Source: Symsagittifera roscoffensis
Taxonomy: Eukaryota > Xenacoelomorpha > Acoela > Convolutidae
Assembly: GCF_963678635.1 (NCBI RefSeq)
Contig: NC_087068.1
Span: 48,317,724-48,381,723 of the forward strand
Direction: 5' to 3'
DNA length: 64,000 bases
Part shown: one piece after another, positions 1 to 13,100 of the stretch
Position numbering within the stretch: the first letter of the stretch is position 1
Layout of the letters: each line of letters starts with the position of its first letter
Notes under the pieces: generated by a model
What the model saw: only the letters and a program-made list of their open reading frames with translations
Told to the model about the DNA's origin: nothing
Database searches by the model: none
Made by a program: the position numbers and the translations under genes

Positions 1-930
1 TTAAAGTTGAAAATTAATCATTTTGAGTTTTTCGGCGGGATGGTGGTGAAAAAAATTCAATTTTTAAAACTCAATCGCTCTAAAGCTCATGGCATCAAAA
101 GCTCATGGCAATTTTTTGTTTTCTGCTCAACGGGCATCTACCAAAGTAGTATCGGCTCAGTAGTTAAAGCTTGTTTAATGCAGGTGGTTATGTCCCATTT
201 TCTGAAATTAGATTTTTCTTTTATTTCTCCAAAACTTTCACTCTTTTCTTGACATAATCATTTCTGTCACATTTTCTATTCGCAAGCTTGAAATGCTATG
301 ATTGCGCTCAGTACTAGTTTCCAGGATGTTTGTTAAATGACTATATGTTAAATAACTCTTGTCTTTTTTTTCTATATGTTTTTTTCTATATTAGCACAGT
401 GGATGAACCAAGAGCAGAACAACATTATTATTGAAAACTATCTTATTGCCATGTTTTTCCCTTGATAGTCCTTTCATATACATTTTCATAGATTGTTTAC
501 ATTCATGTTTAATTTCATTTGTGTAAATTTTCATTTGTTTAATTTCGTCATTCAAATTAAGTTTAATTGGCTTTTTTAGAGCGTAAATGCAGTAGTGATA
601 CTTCATACTACTTCTGCTACCTCAATAAGCAACGTCAATGTCAATGTAGCTCTCATTAATGCTGTTTTTCCCAACAGGAAAACGCAATAATTTTTTATAC
701 TGCTGGTAAACCATCCTTCAGCGTCTTTACAATCCGCTCTGCTGCATGTGTTTCATTATCTACTTAAAGTAGGAGAATAAACATCATTTCAAAAATAGAA
801 GAAAACAGCAGCATCGATCATCAGGTACTTCAGAGAAAACAACAACAACATCAGCGATCATCAGAAGTTTTGAGTAAGTAACAAGAGCAGTCCGTCCATC
901 AAAAAATCAGAAAAAGAGCGACGTGACAAA
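1..930. other. Upstream region of the TMX3-like gene; no gene recognised
   Basis: AT-rich sequence with no convincing coding region. The last 130 bases before the ATG at 931 are A-rich with CAACAACAACATCAGCGATCAT-like near-repeats (about 790-865) and probably include the 5' UTR and promoter. I see no clear TATA box or initiator, so the transcription start cannot be placed. The start context (ACAAAATGA, purine at -3) is acceptable for a eukaryotic initiator. Confidence 0.4.
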
Positions 931-1113
931 ATGAATCGTGAACTGATTTCGTTTATTTTGGTGGCAATCGTGATAATTTGTTTGATCACACCTGGACCGG
1001 TTGATTGCATGGGAAATGTCTTGGAGATGGGGAGTGAGTTGTTGACTAAGAAGGAGCAAGGGGGCATGTGGTTTGTCAAGTTCTATGCTCCGTGGTGCGG
1101 CTACTGCAAGAAG
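931..1113 (+). CDS. TMX3: TMX3 exon 1: signal peptide and thioredoxin active site
   Basis: Encodes residues 1-61. ATG at 931 is followed by a hydrophobic run (ISFILVAIVIICLIT) typical of a signal peptide. The segment WFVKFYAPWCGYCKK ends the exon and is the hallmark of the redox-active a domain. The donor is AAG|GTCAGT, phase 0. Without splicing the frame continues only to a stop at about 1182, which supports a real donor here. Confidence 0.92.
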
Positions 1114-4100
1114 GTCAGTCACTTTGAAATATCGTACGGACTTGTACTTAATTATCGCAAAATTGTAAATCGTAAACTTTAGGGCAGTGAGTAAATTCTT
1201 GTTGTTAAGTTACACTAGTGGACAAAATTAAGCGCAAATTCTAGATTTTACTCTGTAAAATGCCTGTTTTCAATGTACATTTTTGATGTACAAAATAATT
1301 GTCAATGTACAAAATAATTGACTAGTCATTTTTTTGGGTGTTAAGGCTATCCTTTTTCGATTAAATTTCGATGTTCTGTGAGCCAAAACCTGTCCGGTTA
1401 AGAATGACAAAGGCAGTCCAAGCATTGCGCGACATGGGCCAATATCACAAAAGAGAACACAGAAAACAACAAAATAAGGCAATTATTCTGATCAAAAGTA
1501 TGCCAGAAATCCACGTGACATAAACTAGTCGACAAAATTAAGCGCAAATTTCGCATTTTACTCTGTAAAATGCCTGTTTTCAATGTACATTTTTAACAAT
1601 ATTGCCTTCAAAATTCAATAAAATTTTTACATAGACCAAGAGCAAAACATCAGAGCAACCCTCTACGAAACCATCAATATTTGGTTTTAATTACTTACCA
1701 ATGTAATCCGGGTCTGAAAATGCCAGTTGTCCTCATCTGCACTAAGTTTTGCATCGTATTGAAATCTTTCTTGAATCAGCGGAGTAGAAAATTTGCTCAT
1801 GCAACGTGAAACATTCTCGGCTAGAAAGGAAGCAATCAGTGTGAAATTTTTACTTAACTCAGACGTTAGTCACTTATTCACGCGAAGTAAAAAACTTAGT
1901 GCAGATGAGGAAAACTGGCATTTTCAAACCCGGATTACATTGGTAAGTCAATAAAACCAATTATTGATGGTTTCGTAGAGGGTTGCTCTGATGTTTTGCT
2001 CTTGGTCTATGTAAAAATTTTATTGAATTTTGAAGGCATTATTGTTAAAAATGTACATTGAAAACAGGCATTTTACAGAGTAAAATGCGAAATTTGCGCT
2101 TAATTTTGTCGACTAGTTTATGTCACGTGGATTTCTGGCATACTTTTGATCAGAATAATTGCCTTATTTTGTTGTTTTCTGTGTTCTCTTTTGTGATATT
2201 GGCCCATGTCGCGCAATGCTTGGACTGCCTTTGTCATTTTTAACCGGACAGGTTTTGGCTCACAGAACATCGAAATTTAATCGAAAAAGGATAGCCTTAA
2301 CACCCAAAAAAATGACTAGTCAATTATTTTCTGCGATCTGCGAAGTTTTATCAGGTCAACCAGATTTTCGGTAATCTTACATATACAGTTAATACATATT
2401 CAATAAAGACAAGTTGAATTAGCACCGATTTTGAGCGTGTGAGAGCGTTCACAATTTTGGCAAAACATGGTTTTGACAGACGAAAACCTGTCAAGAAGAT
2501 CGGCCAAGGCCGGTTTATGAACTAGTTTAAATAGCTACTAAAACCAGGAAATGTTTTTGAGGGGCTTGAACCCGGTTACGGATGATATATTTTATGTTCC
2601 GTCAAGGTCGGCTCATATTTGAGTTTTTATAAAGGAAACGACCTAGGTGGGGTTAAAACCTGCGCCGAACCTGCTGGAAAACACTGTGTATACGCTCGGC
2701 TACTGTCCTTGTATTATATGCAACTGTAGTTCAAACTTATTGTGAAGTTACGTCCTTAATTTACCTTTGCTCAGCAACAAAATGGTTTTTCGCGAGGTAA
2801 AAATTTGTTTTTTTTTAAGTGGCGTTAAACGTAGTGAAAGACACTTGTATATGTCGTGATTATATTATTTTCATAAAAAAGTCTTAAAATTTGTTCACGT
2901 TCAAATTTGAATTTTTTTTTAATTCCATTTTCTTCTTTGAAAAGCCAGAGTTTTAAAGTTACGAAAAACATGACGACTTCTAGTTTCGAAAGTGTAATAA
3001 AGTTTTTAGATTTTTGTGCGAAATGAGAAAGACTACTAGTTTTTCAGGTTTCTCAAATAAAGCTTTAAATTTATCAAAAAGGACTTAATCATATATTAAT
3101 CATGAAAATCGAAAATCTTTAAGAGGATGTTACTTTCGAATTTAGAAAGTTCAAAAATGTTCAATGTTGTTGCACAGCTTTGATTGACCGATTTTCAGAT
3201 GGAAAGTTTTTTGGCACAAATATCCAGCTTATCGGTTTTGTTTCGAAAGATAGCTTGCACCGCTGAATCATAAACGTTTTTCTTCGGATAAATGCTTTAA
3301 AATTTTTTAAAAAGCTTAATGGCCTCTTCAGACTCAATTTCGACCGGTCTAGTGTTAACGATGCATGTTTGGAGATAGCAATTGTCATAAATGTTCCCAA
3401 GTTATAATTTTCCAACAGCACAGCAATAACTCAAAGTTCAATTTTGTTTCACCTTTTTCTCCTCTTGTTGCTCGACTTAGGAGATAGAACATCAAAGAGT
3501 TACAGACATTTTAACTGTTGAAAATGGGGAGGAATTTTGTAATTGGGTGTGTTTCAGTTTTTTGTTTTTTGTTTTCCACGAAAAATCAGGTACCACAAAT
3601 AATGATCGGACTGGGTTAAAGACCTTTTAGTCGTGATTTGAGTGAAATTAAAAGTTTTCTAAAATTTTTTCACAGTGTTCAGAAAAACCGTTTTGAAGTT
3701 TTTGGTTTTTGGTCTAATTTCCAGCTAATAAGTTGACCGTCTAGGCTTAAAGTAGCATATATAAGCATAAATTAGGCTGTGAAAACGTTGTTTCACTCAA
3801 ATAAAGGTTGTTTTTGGAGCTTTTAGCGCAATTTTGGGATCCAAAATCTTGAAAATTCTAATCATATCTGCAAAAAAAACTGTTTTATAATTGACCTATT
3901 TTACTATGACTATAAATATGCCTAAGTTCTCTTTTTCCTTCAAATCTTTTTATCACAACATGCATAAAAAACACCAATTTGAAAAATTATTTTTGTATTT
4001 TTAAGACTGTGGCTGGAACATTCAGGCTACTTGCACAGTAAGCGGTTATCCTTGTTTAGTTATAGAATTTGATTAATAAAAACAAGATAGGCAGGTATTT

Positions 4101-7100
4101 TAAGAGGTATATAATGTTCGGACCATCGAAATTATGTCAACAAATCCAACAAGTAGTAAATTTAAAAGGTTTAAGGAACGAAATTATTTATCACGTTTTA
4201 CACAAACCAGCTAGCCAGCTTAGTGTCATAGTGCGAATCATTTTCATTCAACCTAACTCGCAAATAAAAGTGCTCATTTGGCGGCCCTTTCGCTATAATC
4301 ACAACGTGTAGCAGTTGTAGTTTAATAGCATGTGTTCTCTGCTTTTGGTAGTTAGGTTTTGCGATTATCAACCGACCATGATACAGATGCAAGGACGTGA
4401 GACTCCTAGTTTACAGGTCGGTGTTTTGAATCCGCCACACATTTTTTATATATGAAGATTTATCTTTACGTTTTCTTATTTAGAGCTGCTTTTTTTTCGT
4501 TTCCTTGCTTGTGTTTGCAAATTGCAGTTTAGCTGTGTTTATGTGTTTTTGAATTTATTTTAAACTTACGATACCAAGTACTTAATTTTATTTTAAATAT
4601 TTGATCACGATAGCATTTGATTTTTTGTTTTTATTTATTTTAAAATCAATTCACGTTCATACATACTAAGACGAAGCCAAATTACGATACCAAATTAGGA
4701 AGGCGGAACTGGCGCGGAAAAATGTCAATGACTTAGTTCCGACAGTGGATTTACTTAAGGGTTTTAAAAAGTGTCAATCATTACAGTTGCGAAGCAGTGT
4801 ATTTGTACGAATCTTCTTTTTTTCCAAGTTTAGTCGCAATTATTGGGGCCACTTTTAGGGTACTATTACAACTTTTTGATAGCATGTGCTTTGACATTCG
4901 AATAGTAATAAGTTTACACAGTTGATGCATTTTTACACTTGTGAAGTTAGTGTATTAGTGCGAACCTTCTTTTTTTCCAACCTAAGTCACAAATATTGGT
5001 GGGGCACCTTTACAGCTTTTTGATAGCATGTGCTTTTGCATTCGAATAAAAATAAATTAACCCAGTTGATGCATTTTTAATTCATAAAATGAACCGAAAA
5101 GAGCTATTTGTTTCAAATAACGTCTCAATATTAAAAACTCGATTTCAGAAGTTTTCTAACTCAAATTATCTCGCAATTTTTCGAAATGCATAATTTATAC
5201 TTAATGTATGGCTTTATGCTTTGCGATTTGTTACATGCAAAATAAATTTGGATGCCTTAAGTTTGTTATATTCCAAATTATCGCAACACTGAGTCTATTT
5301 GTATTTGCTGCTGAAGCGCATTGGCAATTTGTTAGCATATATAGCTGCTTTATTCATGACTAGTGTTTGTCGGTTATTAAGCTTGAGTGGCTGAGGAATA
5401 GTGCGTGAGATTCAAAATCATTTGATTGCAGTAGGTCGCAGAATCGAATCTAACGCATAGCCGAGTTTTTGCTAATTCGAGGCTTATTTCTACTTTTCTT
5501 ATTCAACTTGATAGATCTACTTTTCGGTCGTGTTCTTGTAAGTGTTTGCGAAACGCAGCTTCGCCTCTGTGCTCATTCAGCAAATGAACCGAAATTTTTT
5601 TTTCAAACAACATAACAATACAATAATGAAAACTCGATTTCAGAATTTTTCCAAATCAATATATCTGGTAATTTTTTGAAATACATAATTTATACATAAT
5701 GCGGCTTTATGCTTTGCGATATGTTATATGCTAAGTTAATTTGGATGCCTTCAGTTAGTTATATTCCAAATTTTTACAAGCTAAACTGAGTCAATTTGTA
5801 TTTGACGCCACTTCTGTTGAATCGCATTGGCAAGTTATTAGCATTTGTTGCTGCTTTATTCGTGACTAGTGTTTGTCGGTTGTTAAGCTTGCGTGGCTGA
5901 GTTGGTAGTGCGTGAGACTCAAAATCTCTTGATTGCAGTAGGTCGCAGATTCGAATCCTACATGTAGCCGAGTTTTTGCTAATTCGAGACTTATTTCTGC
6001 CTTTTCTTATTTCACTTGATAGAGCTGCTATTTGGTCGTGTTCTCGCAAGTGTTTGCGAAAGTGCAGCTTCGCCTGTGTAAAAAAAATTGAAATCAAAGC
6101 AATTTTTACGTGATTTTCAAAAGTTGAAAAATGGTTTGAAAAATTTGAGAGTTGAAAAAAGAGAAGTCTATTGTTATTTATTTAAATGCGGGCTTCACTA
6201 TCTCGCCATGGTTAAGCTTTTTCAAAATAATATTTTTGCATGTTTAAGCTATATCGTATATTGCAATGGTTAAGATTTTTTCGATTTTCCAGTTTAAACT
6301 CAATGTTTATTTAACCAAGTTTGAAATTAGCAACCCAATATTGGGATGCTGTCAAGGCTTCCCCAGGTGTTGCGATTTTGGCCTCCATATATGAGTTACC
6401 AAATCTTTTTAGCTTACGACATACGGCAATTTTCGAGATTTTTCAAGTTTCTTAAAAAGTAACTTGAAATTTTTAAAACAAAGTATGAAATTCTCAACCC
6501 AGTAGTTGGGTGCTGTCAGGAAACTCTCATGGGTTGCGAATCTTGCCTCCAAATCTCACTTCTCAAATCCTTGTAGTTTTCTACGATGACGTTTTTTGTG
6601 ATTTTTTCAAATATTTTCAAAAAAACATAAATTTTAAAAAATTCAAAAATTTTGTTAAGTTCTCAATCCTGTTATTAGAAACTGTGAGGGTACTCTCCGA
6701 GCTGGCAACTCTTGCCTCTGAATATGACTGCTCAAATCTTTGTTGTTTTGGAGATATGACGGTTTTCAGGATTTTTTCTAAGTTTTTCAAAGAACTAAGA
6801 TATAGACACAGAATATAGAAACAAAGAGACTAGATATAGAAAAATTCACAAAATTTGAAGTTCTCATCTCTATTTCGTGATATGAAGTGTTTTATGATTT
6901 CTTTTTAATTTTTCAGAAAACTTGGATTTTAAAAAGTTCAAAGGATTTGAAATTCTCAATCATGTACTTGGGTACTGTGAGGGTACTCTCAGGAGTGTCA
7001 TGTTGCAGTGTTGCGTCCAAATGCCACTGCTCTAATGTTTTTTGTTTCCGAGATGTGACGTTTGTAGTGTTTTTCTTAATTGTTCAAAGAACTTAGATTT

Positions 7101-10100
7101 AAAATTTTTTTGTTATGTTCTCAACTGATATTTTATTAGGGCACTCCCAGGGGTTGCGAGTTTTTCCTTTAAGTGTGACTGCTTATATCCTTGCTCAATT
7201 TTTTGAGTGCTAAATTTTTTGTAGTTTTTTGGGATATGGCACTTCGCTTGGTTTTTTCAAAAATAAAATTAGAAAAATTCAATTTGAATTTTCTCAAAAT
7301 TAGAAGTTCCCGACCCTGTAGTTGACTGTTGTGAGTACTCTCAGAAGCTGCAAATCTTGCGTCCAAATGCGACTGTTCAATTGCTTTTAGTTTTCGAGAT
7401 GTAATTTTCACTGAACTGATATTTAAAAAAATCACAAACAATAAACAGAAGTCGAAAAAAAAACAATTTAAAAAACTAGGTCTACTGAAAAGTTTTGAAT
7501 ACAATAGCAAATATTCAACAAAAATATCTTTGAATTTTAATGACCTAAGGAATTATGTATTCAAAAAAATTATTCCGACCAAAAGAGCGTTTCTGGATAA
7601 ATTTAAAATATATTTTTTGACGAATTGTAGGTTGCTCACGACATAAATTTTTCAAATTTGGAGAGAAATTAAATTTGGGAAATTACAGACCTTTATCTTT
7701 GCTGCCAATTTAAGATATTTGGAAGATAATATGCCATCGCATAACTTCTTTCCCACAAAAATTTCAACATTTTAAAATTGAAACATTTCTGGTACCGAAG
7801 CAAAAAGAGTTGTTTGAAAAAAAAACTTGACTAACTTTACAAAATTTGAAGTTACCAACCTGTGTAATACTTGGGTTATGTCAGAGTACACTCAAAGGAT
7901 GCAAATATTCTTTCCAATATATGCCGTTTTTATGAGTTGTCATAAATTCGCAGCACCGGAGGTGCGTTACATGCTAGTTTTATTGAAAGCGATGAAGATT
8001 TTTGTGTTTGGGTGTGTTTTAGTTGTAGTTTTCTTTTTTGTATTCTTTTTTCACTGTCTCTCTCGCTCGCTCGCACAAATTTAGTAATATAATATTAAAA
8101 TAAATTTTCTTCGTTTGTTTATTTCGCAAAAATAATTGTAATCATAGATTCTGTGCGTCTTGTAAAGCAATCGACTATTCTCATATTATTTAGAATCGGG
8201 CAGTGAATTAATGGATTATCAGCTCATTTGTTTGGGTTCACTTTTCTCCGTTGTCGCTTCCATGCAAAACGAATTTGGTAGGACATACTGAGCTTAACTA
8301 TGGGTTTAAGATTAAGACTGTTTAGTCAACTGGAAAAGACAAACATCAGAGGTGTTCAGATCTTAAGATAGAACAGCTGCGCTGCTGAAATTTTAAGAGA
8401 TATATGCAATAGTTTTCGTTTTTTTTTCGGGGCTGGGTAATGTTGCCTTGCCACTCAAGCAGCAAGCTTGGGTCATGGTGTTCCTCATACTAGCCTTCTT
8501 CTGACTGAAAACATGCTTATTTAATTTCTACCTGATGATGTACTGAGTGTTTTTTGAAATGATGATCATGAGGACACCAGTCGATAGGCAGCTAACTGGA
8601 GTTTTTGGTGATCTTCCGAGATGGGTTTTCATAAATAAATCTCATTGTCACTGTCTCGTTACAGCTTGAGCCTACGTGGAGTGAACTGGAGAAGAGGGTG
8701 CGTCCACTGGGCGTGACTGTGGCCAGAGTGGATGCCACCATCCATGAACACGTTGCACACCAATTCGAGGTCAAGGGATTCCCCACTCTCATATTCTTCA
8801 AAGGTCAGTCGGTCATTTCGAAAATTAAATTGTTCACTGAATGGTTACTCCCAAAACAAATTTTTGCCTAATCAATTATGCCCCAAAAATTGTTGATGTT
8901 AAAAGATTACGCCCAAAAACATCAATGCATTAATAGTTAAACGTTGGCTGCATGAATCAGGCAATTCATTTAGTTTCATCTAATCATTTTTTCAGTTCTT
9001 TTTTCTTATGATGAGATTCGCAGATTTTCGTCAAAGAGCAGGCCAACTGGCCATTTTCTGGCTTCGACTGCTGGTGGCTGAGCAATGTATTAAAATAAGA
9101 TTAGCAATGTTTGCTATTGAACAATTTTTGTTTCATATAGAGTATATGGTAGTTTTGCGTGATGTCGATATGGAGTTTTGAGAAGTTCAGAAGTTGAAGT
9201 AAATTCAATTGATGATACGATGCTAAAAATGGAATTTGTTTTATTTTGTCTGTTAAATAGAAATTAGTACCAGGGTTATCTAAGGGTGATGAGGTCATGA
9301 ACTGTCATGGAGATGAACCGAATAAATTTGGCCTCTTAAATTTCTAAGCAAGTCAAATTATATTGTTGTTACTAGTATGCTTTGTTTTTTTTTCTCTAAG
9401 CCAGAAGAATTGAAGTTAAACATTTCAGTTTTTGCCAGTATAATCAGTTGAAGTAAAGTATTATAAATTCTTGTTATCATTAAATGTTGCCTCTGTTTAC
9501 TAAGTAGCAAGCAAAGTGTTAGGGAGAGTAAGTGAAAAACTCCAGGAAGGTCTCGGAGGACGTAAAATTGAAACTTATTCGGCGCTGTATAATCCGAGCT
9601 GATTGGATATTTAATGCTAAATAGTTCGCCATTTTGGTGGCATTGAGCAATTCAGAAAGCACTTTAAATTAATTAGTTTTTTGTACACGATTATTGCGTG
9701 AGGAAATCATCGATGAACTGTCATCCGACGTCAAAATGAATAGTTTTAAGACAGTTAACTTGTTCAGATTCGTTTACCAGAAAGGATAGTGCCAACATTT
9801 TGGTATTTGGCATTAACAACATATGTTTTAGGCGATCGCAAATTCACATACTCTGGTTCGCGCACTCTAGACAACTTAGAGGAATTCGTGAAGCGTGTCA
9901 GTGGTCCCCCAGTGGACGAGATATCATCAGTGGCTCAATTCGTCAAGCTGAGGCACTCGGAGAAGCCGTTCTTCCTCTACTACGGAGAACTATCATCTTC
10001 AGTCTCGACTATGTTGGAGGCATATAAAATAGTGGCGGATAAAATGCAAGAGAAAACTTATTTCAAGGTACTGTTTTTGGATTTTACTTCTACTTTTGAA

Positions 10101-13100
10101 TTGATTTTTTCATTGTTTGCAAGTTTATGATCTTGTTTTTTCGAGCATCTGGTATCATAGACCCTTTCGATGTTTACGTCATTACCTCAATTATAATTGT
10201 AAAAAGCATCTTACTCAATAAAAAGACTTTCAAACACTTAGATGGTGTTTTTTTTTACACAAGCAAAGCTTGTGTGATAGTATGAGCTCTCCTTTTTTCC
10301 AACCTAAGTCGCAAATATTCGTGCGACAAAATGTGCATTTTGAAAGTGTTCATTTTGATCCATCTTCGAAGTTCAGCCAATGCTAAGGATATCAACAAAG
10401 ACTATTTTTTACAAATAACAATTTAGCTTCAAGGTATTATGGATCTGTAGCGTAGAGGGAGGGAAGGAGACCAGCAAAAAATAAGAGAGTTCGAACCTGG
10501 GTATGGTCGGATGTTTTTAATGAACTTTTTCGTATACTAGTTAAAATGCGTCCGCTCATTAAATTGAGGTATGTTAGTTAGTAAATTGTTTTTTTTTTCA
10601 ACTTGACTGTTACTGCTTATGTGTCACAATTGGCTTGCGGTACTTAGCAATTATGTAGAATCATAATTGGCGTGCGTCACATAAGAAATTTTGTAGACTC
10701 AAAGGTTTACTCGTTCAGTTTTTCCCAGTAGCGTTATCGGTCATATTTTTGCTTGTGTATGCGAAGTGCAACTTCCCTTCTGCGTAGATCTTATATATTC
10801 AATGAAAGTCGGAATGCGCTATGGACATAGTGTTTAACTAAATGCAGCGTTTTATTTTTGTCGAGCGCAATGGTTAAGAAAACTCTCTGGGCTCAAAGTT
10901 TAAGAGAATGCCACGAATGCTGTAGATTTAATTGAAGTTTAATCGCTTCAATAGCTTACTTGAAAGATGTAAGTTGTGAAGCAATCCAAGCTATTAAAAA
11001 AACTTCGAAATTATTAAGAGTCACTTATTAGGTCGCTCGAGAAAACCATTATGCGTATACATTCCTCGGATTGCACAAAACCTTAAAAATCGCCGAGTAG
11101 AATTTATAGTTCAAAGTTTTTCCGGACATTTTTTTGCTTAATAATTGTTTAGAGTTTTGATTCAACGCCGTCGAATGTGTTTCTGAACGTGTTTTCTGCA
11201 AATAGAACATCCTTCCAGACAACATTTTAAAGTTTTCAATTTGTGGTTTCTTCGAAAAGTTTTCAGTTTTCTTCCTGTCTGCTCGCTTGCAATGCTATTT
11301 TTGTGGGATCTCAAGTGATGCGAAGCTCCGCTTAGCCTCTGTGTTGACTATTTCCATTTATTTTGTGTCCTTTGTAGAGAAAATTGATTGATTTTGACAA
11401 GACCGGTCGGTTGTAGTTTAGTTTTAAAAAAGTTTTATCGGTCAAAAAATGTTTGAGTTGTATAAGTGATTTATAAGTTTTCAAAGCTTACTCGTTTAAA
11501 GACCACAATTTCCTTCGGCATTTTTTGATTTGAACTCAATGGTTCATCCATGCAAATATCAAAGATGTGTGTTGTGCTGATTGTTGTTTTTTGACTGTTT
11601 TTATGTAATTTAATGCTTCTTTCTACACTTTCTTTCTATACATATGGGTGATTTTTTTAAAAATCAAATATGGTGGGGGAAGGCCTGTGACACAATTAAA
11701 CGTGCGTTTCAGGACCTGAAACGCACGTTTATGCATGTCCCAGGCCTTCCTCCACCATATTTCGAAAAAAAATTTCTCGGAATATGGTGGCGGAAGACCT
11801 GGGACATGCATAAACGTATGACTACAATTTCCTCTGGCATTTTTTTTAAAACTCAATTGCTTTCCCACGTAATTTTCGCATATACGGTAAATACCAAAGG
11901 TAGTGCTGATTAATGTTTTTTGACAAGGGTATTGCAATCGGTTACTAGAATTTTTCCCCGTAAATAGCTTTGTTCACAGAATGGTCAAAATTAGAAATGG
12001 TAAGTTTAATTTCAGTTCATATTGAAATCATTTTTTTTTGCGTCTCTGGCACACTTGGCCTGAAGTTAACGAATACACCTGGTACGGCAATAGTCCTGGT
12101 TTTTTTTCAATTGACAGGCCTGTCTTTTTTCAAACGGGAAAGATTCCGTTTCAAAAAAATTGTCGGCTTATGATTTGTTTGTTTTTGTTTTGTCGGCCTG
12201 CTTAGTTGACACATCGTGTAATCGTTTTTTTTTGCTATCTCTTTTGCCATTGTAGTTGCTCTTTGTGTTTTGTTTTTATTCTACTGTTTGTTTGACTTCC
12301 TGTTTTTCTTTTTGTTTTTTTTTTTCGCTTAAAAATTTATTCTGCTCAAATGATTTCGGGTTATATTTTATCGGTTTAGTGGCCTAATTGTGAGTAATTT
12401 CAAGGTTAACAACATTTTTATGCTCTCTGGATCGCTCAAATTGCTAATTTTTTTATAGACATTGTAGCTCAAATTTTTGATGGCAATTTTTTTGGCTTTT
12501 TTGTTTTTCTTTTTTTTCTCGGCTTAATAGGTTTCTGGTCCAAATTATATTGGTTTAATGGCCTCATTTGCGTCGTGTGACAAATGTGAAAAATTTGTAT
12601 ACGCGCGTGTGTGTGTGTTCTAAAAGTGATGGGGACTTATTAACTTTTCTTGAGAGTGATGGGCAGGGCGGTTCAAAAATAGATTTTATTGCAATAGTAT
12701 TATAATTATTGCAATAGTTCCAGTGGAATAATTTATTTTTTTTGAATCTTTTATTGCAGTAATCTATTTCTTGTTGACACACTATTGCAATAACTATTTT
12801 TGTTCAGCAATCTATTGCACAATAGAGCTTGTTTTAGTAACACGTGTAAAGTTCAAAATAATCGATTGTTTCAGCCAATCAAAAGTAAAAAAACTCAAGT
12901 TGAGAAAATCTATTTCGCCCCTTCATTTGGAACGTGTTTTGTTTTTAGACGTTAATCGTACACTTTGGGATGTTCATTTAATTCACTCTTTGATTTGAAT
13001 TATTTTAGGTCACTATTGCAATAGTGCAATAATTTATTGGAAAATTTGAACTATTGCAATAATTTATTTTTGTTGAAAACTTATTGCAATACGCTATTGC

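Noticed and set aside
1398-2374. Identical 60-residue frames on opposite strands as a duplicated gene
   Set aside because: They arise from the 440-bp inverted repeat; no similarity to a known family and no start/stop logic.
5887-5970. Functional tRNA gene
   Set aside because: A and B boxes are present, but T-stem pairs are broken and the sequence recurs in decayed copies of a dispersed repeat.
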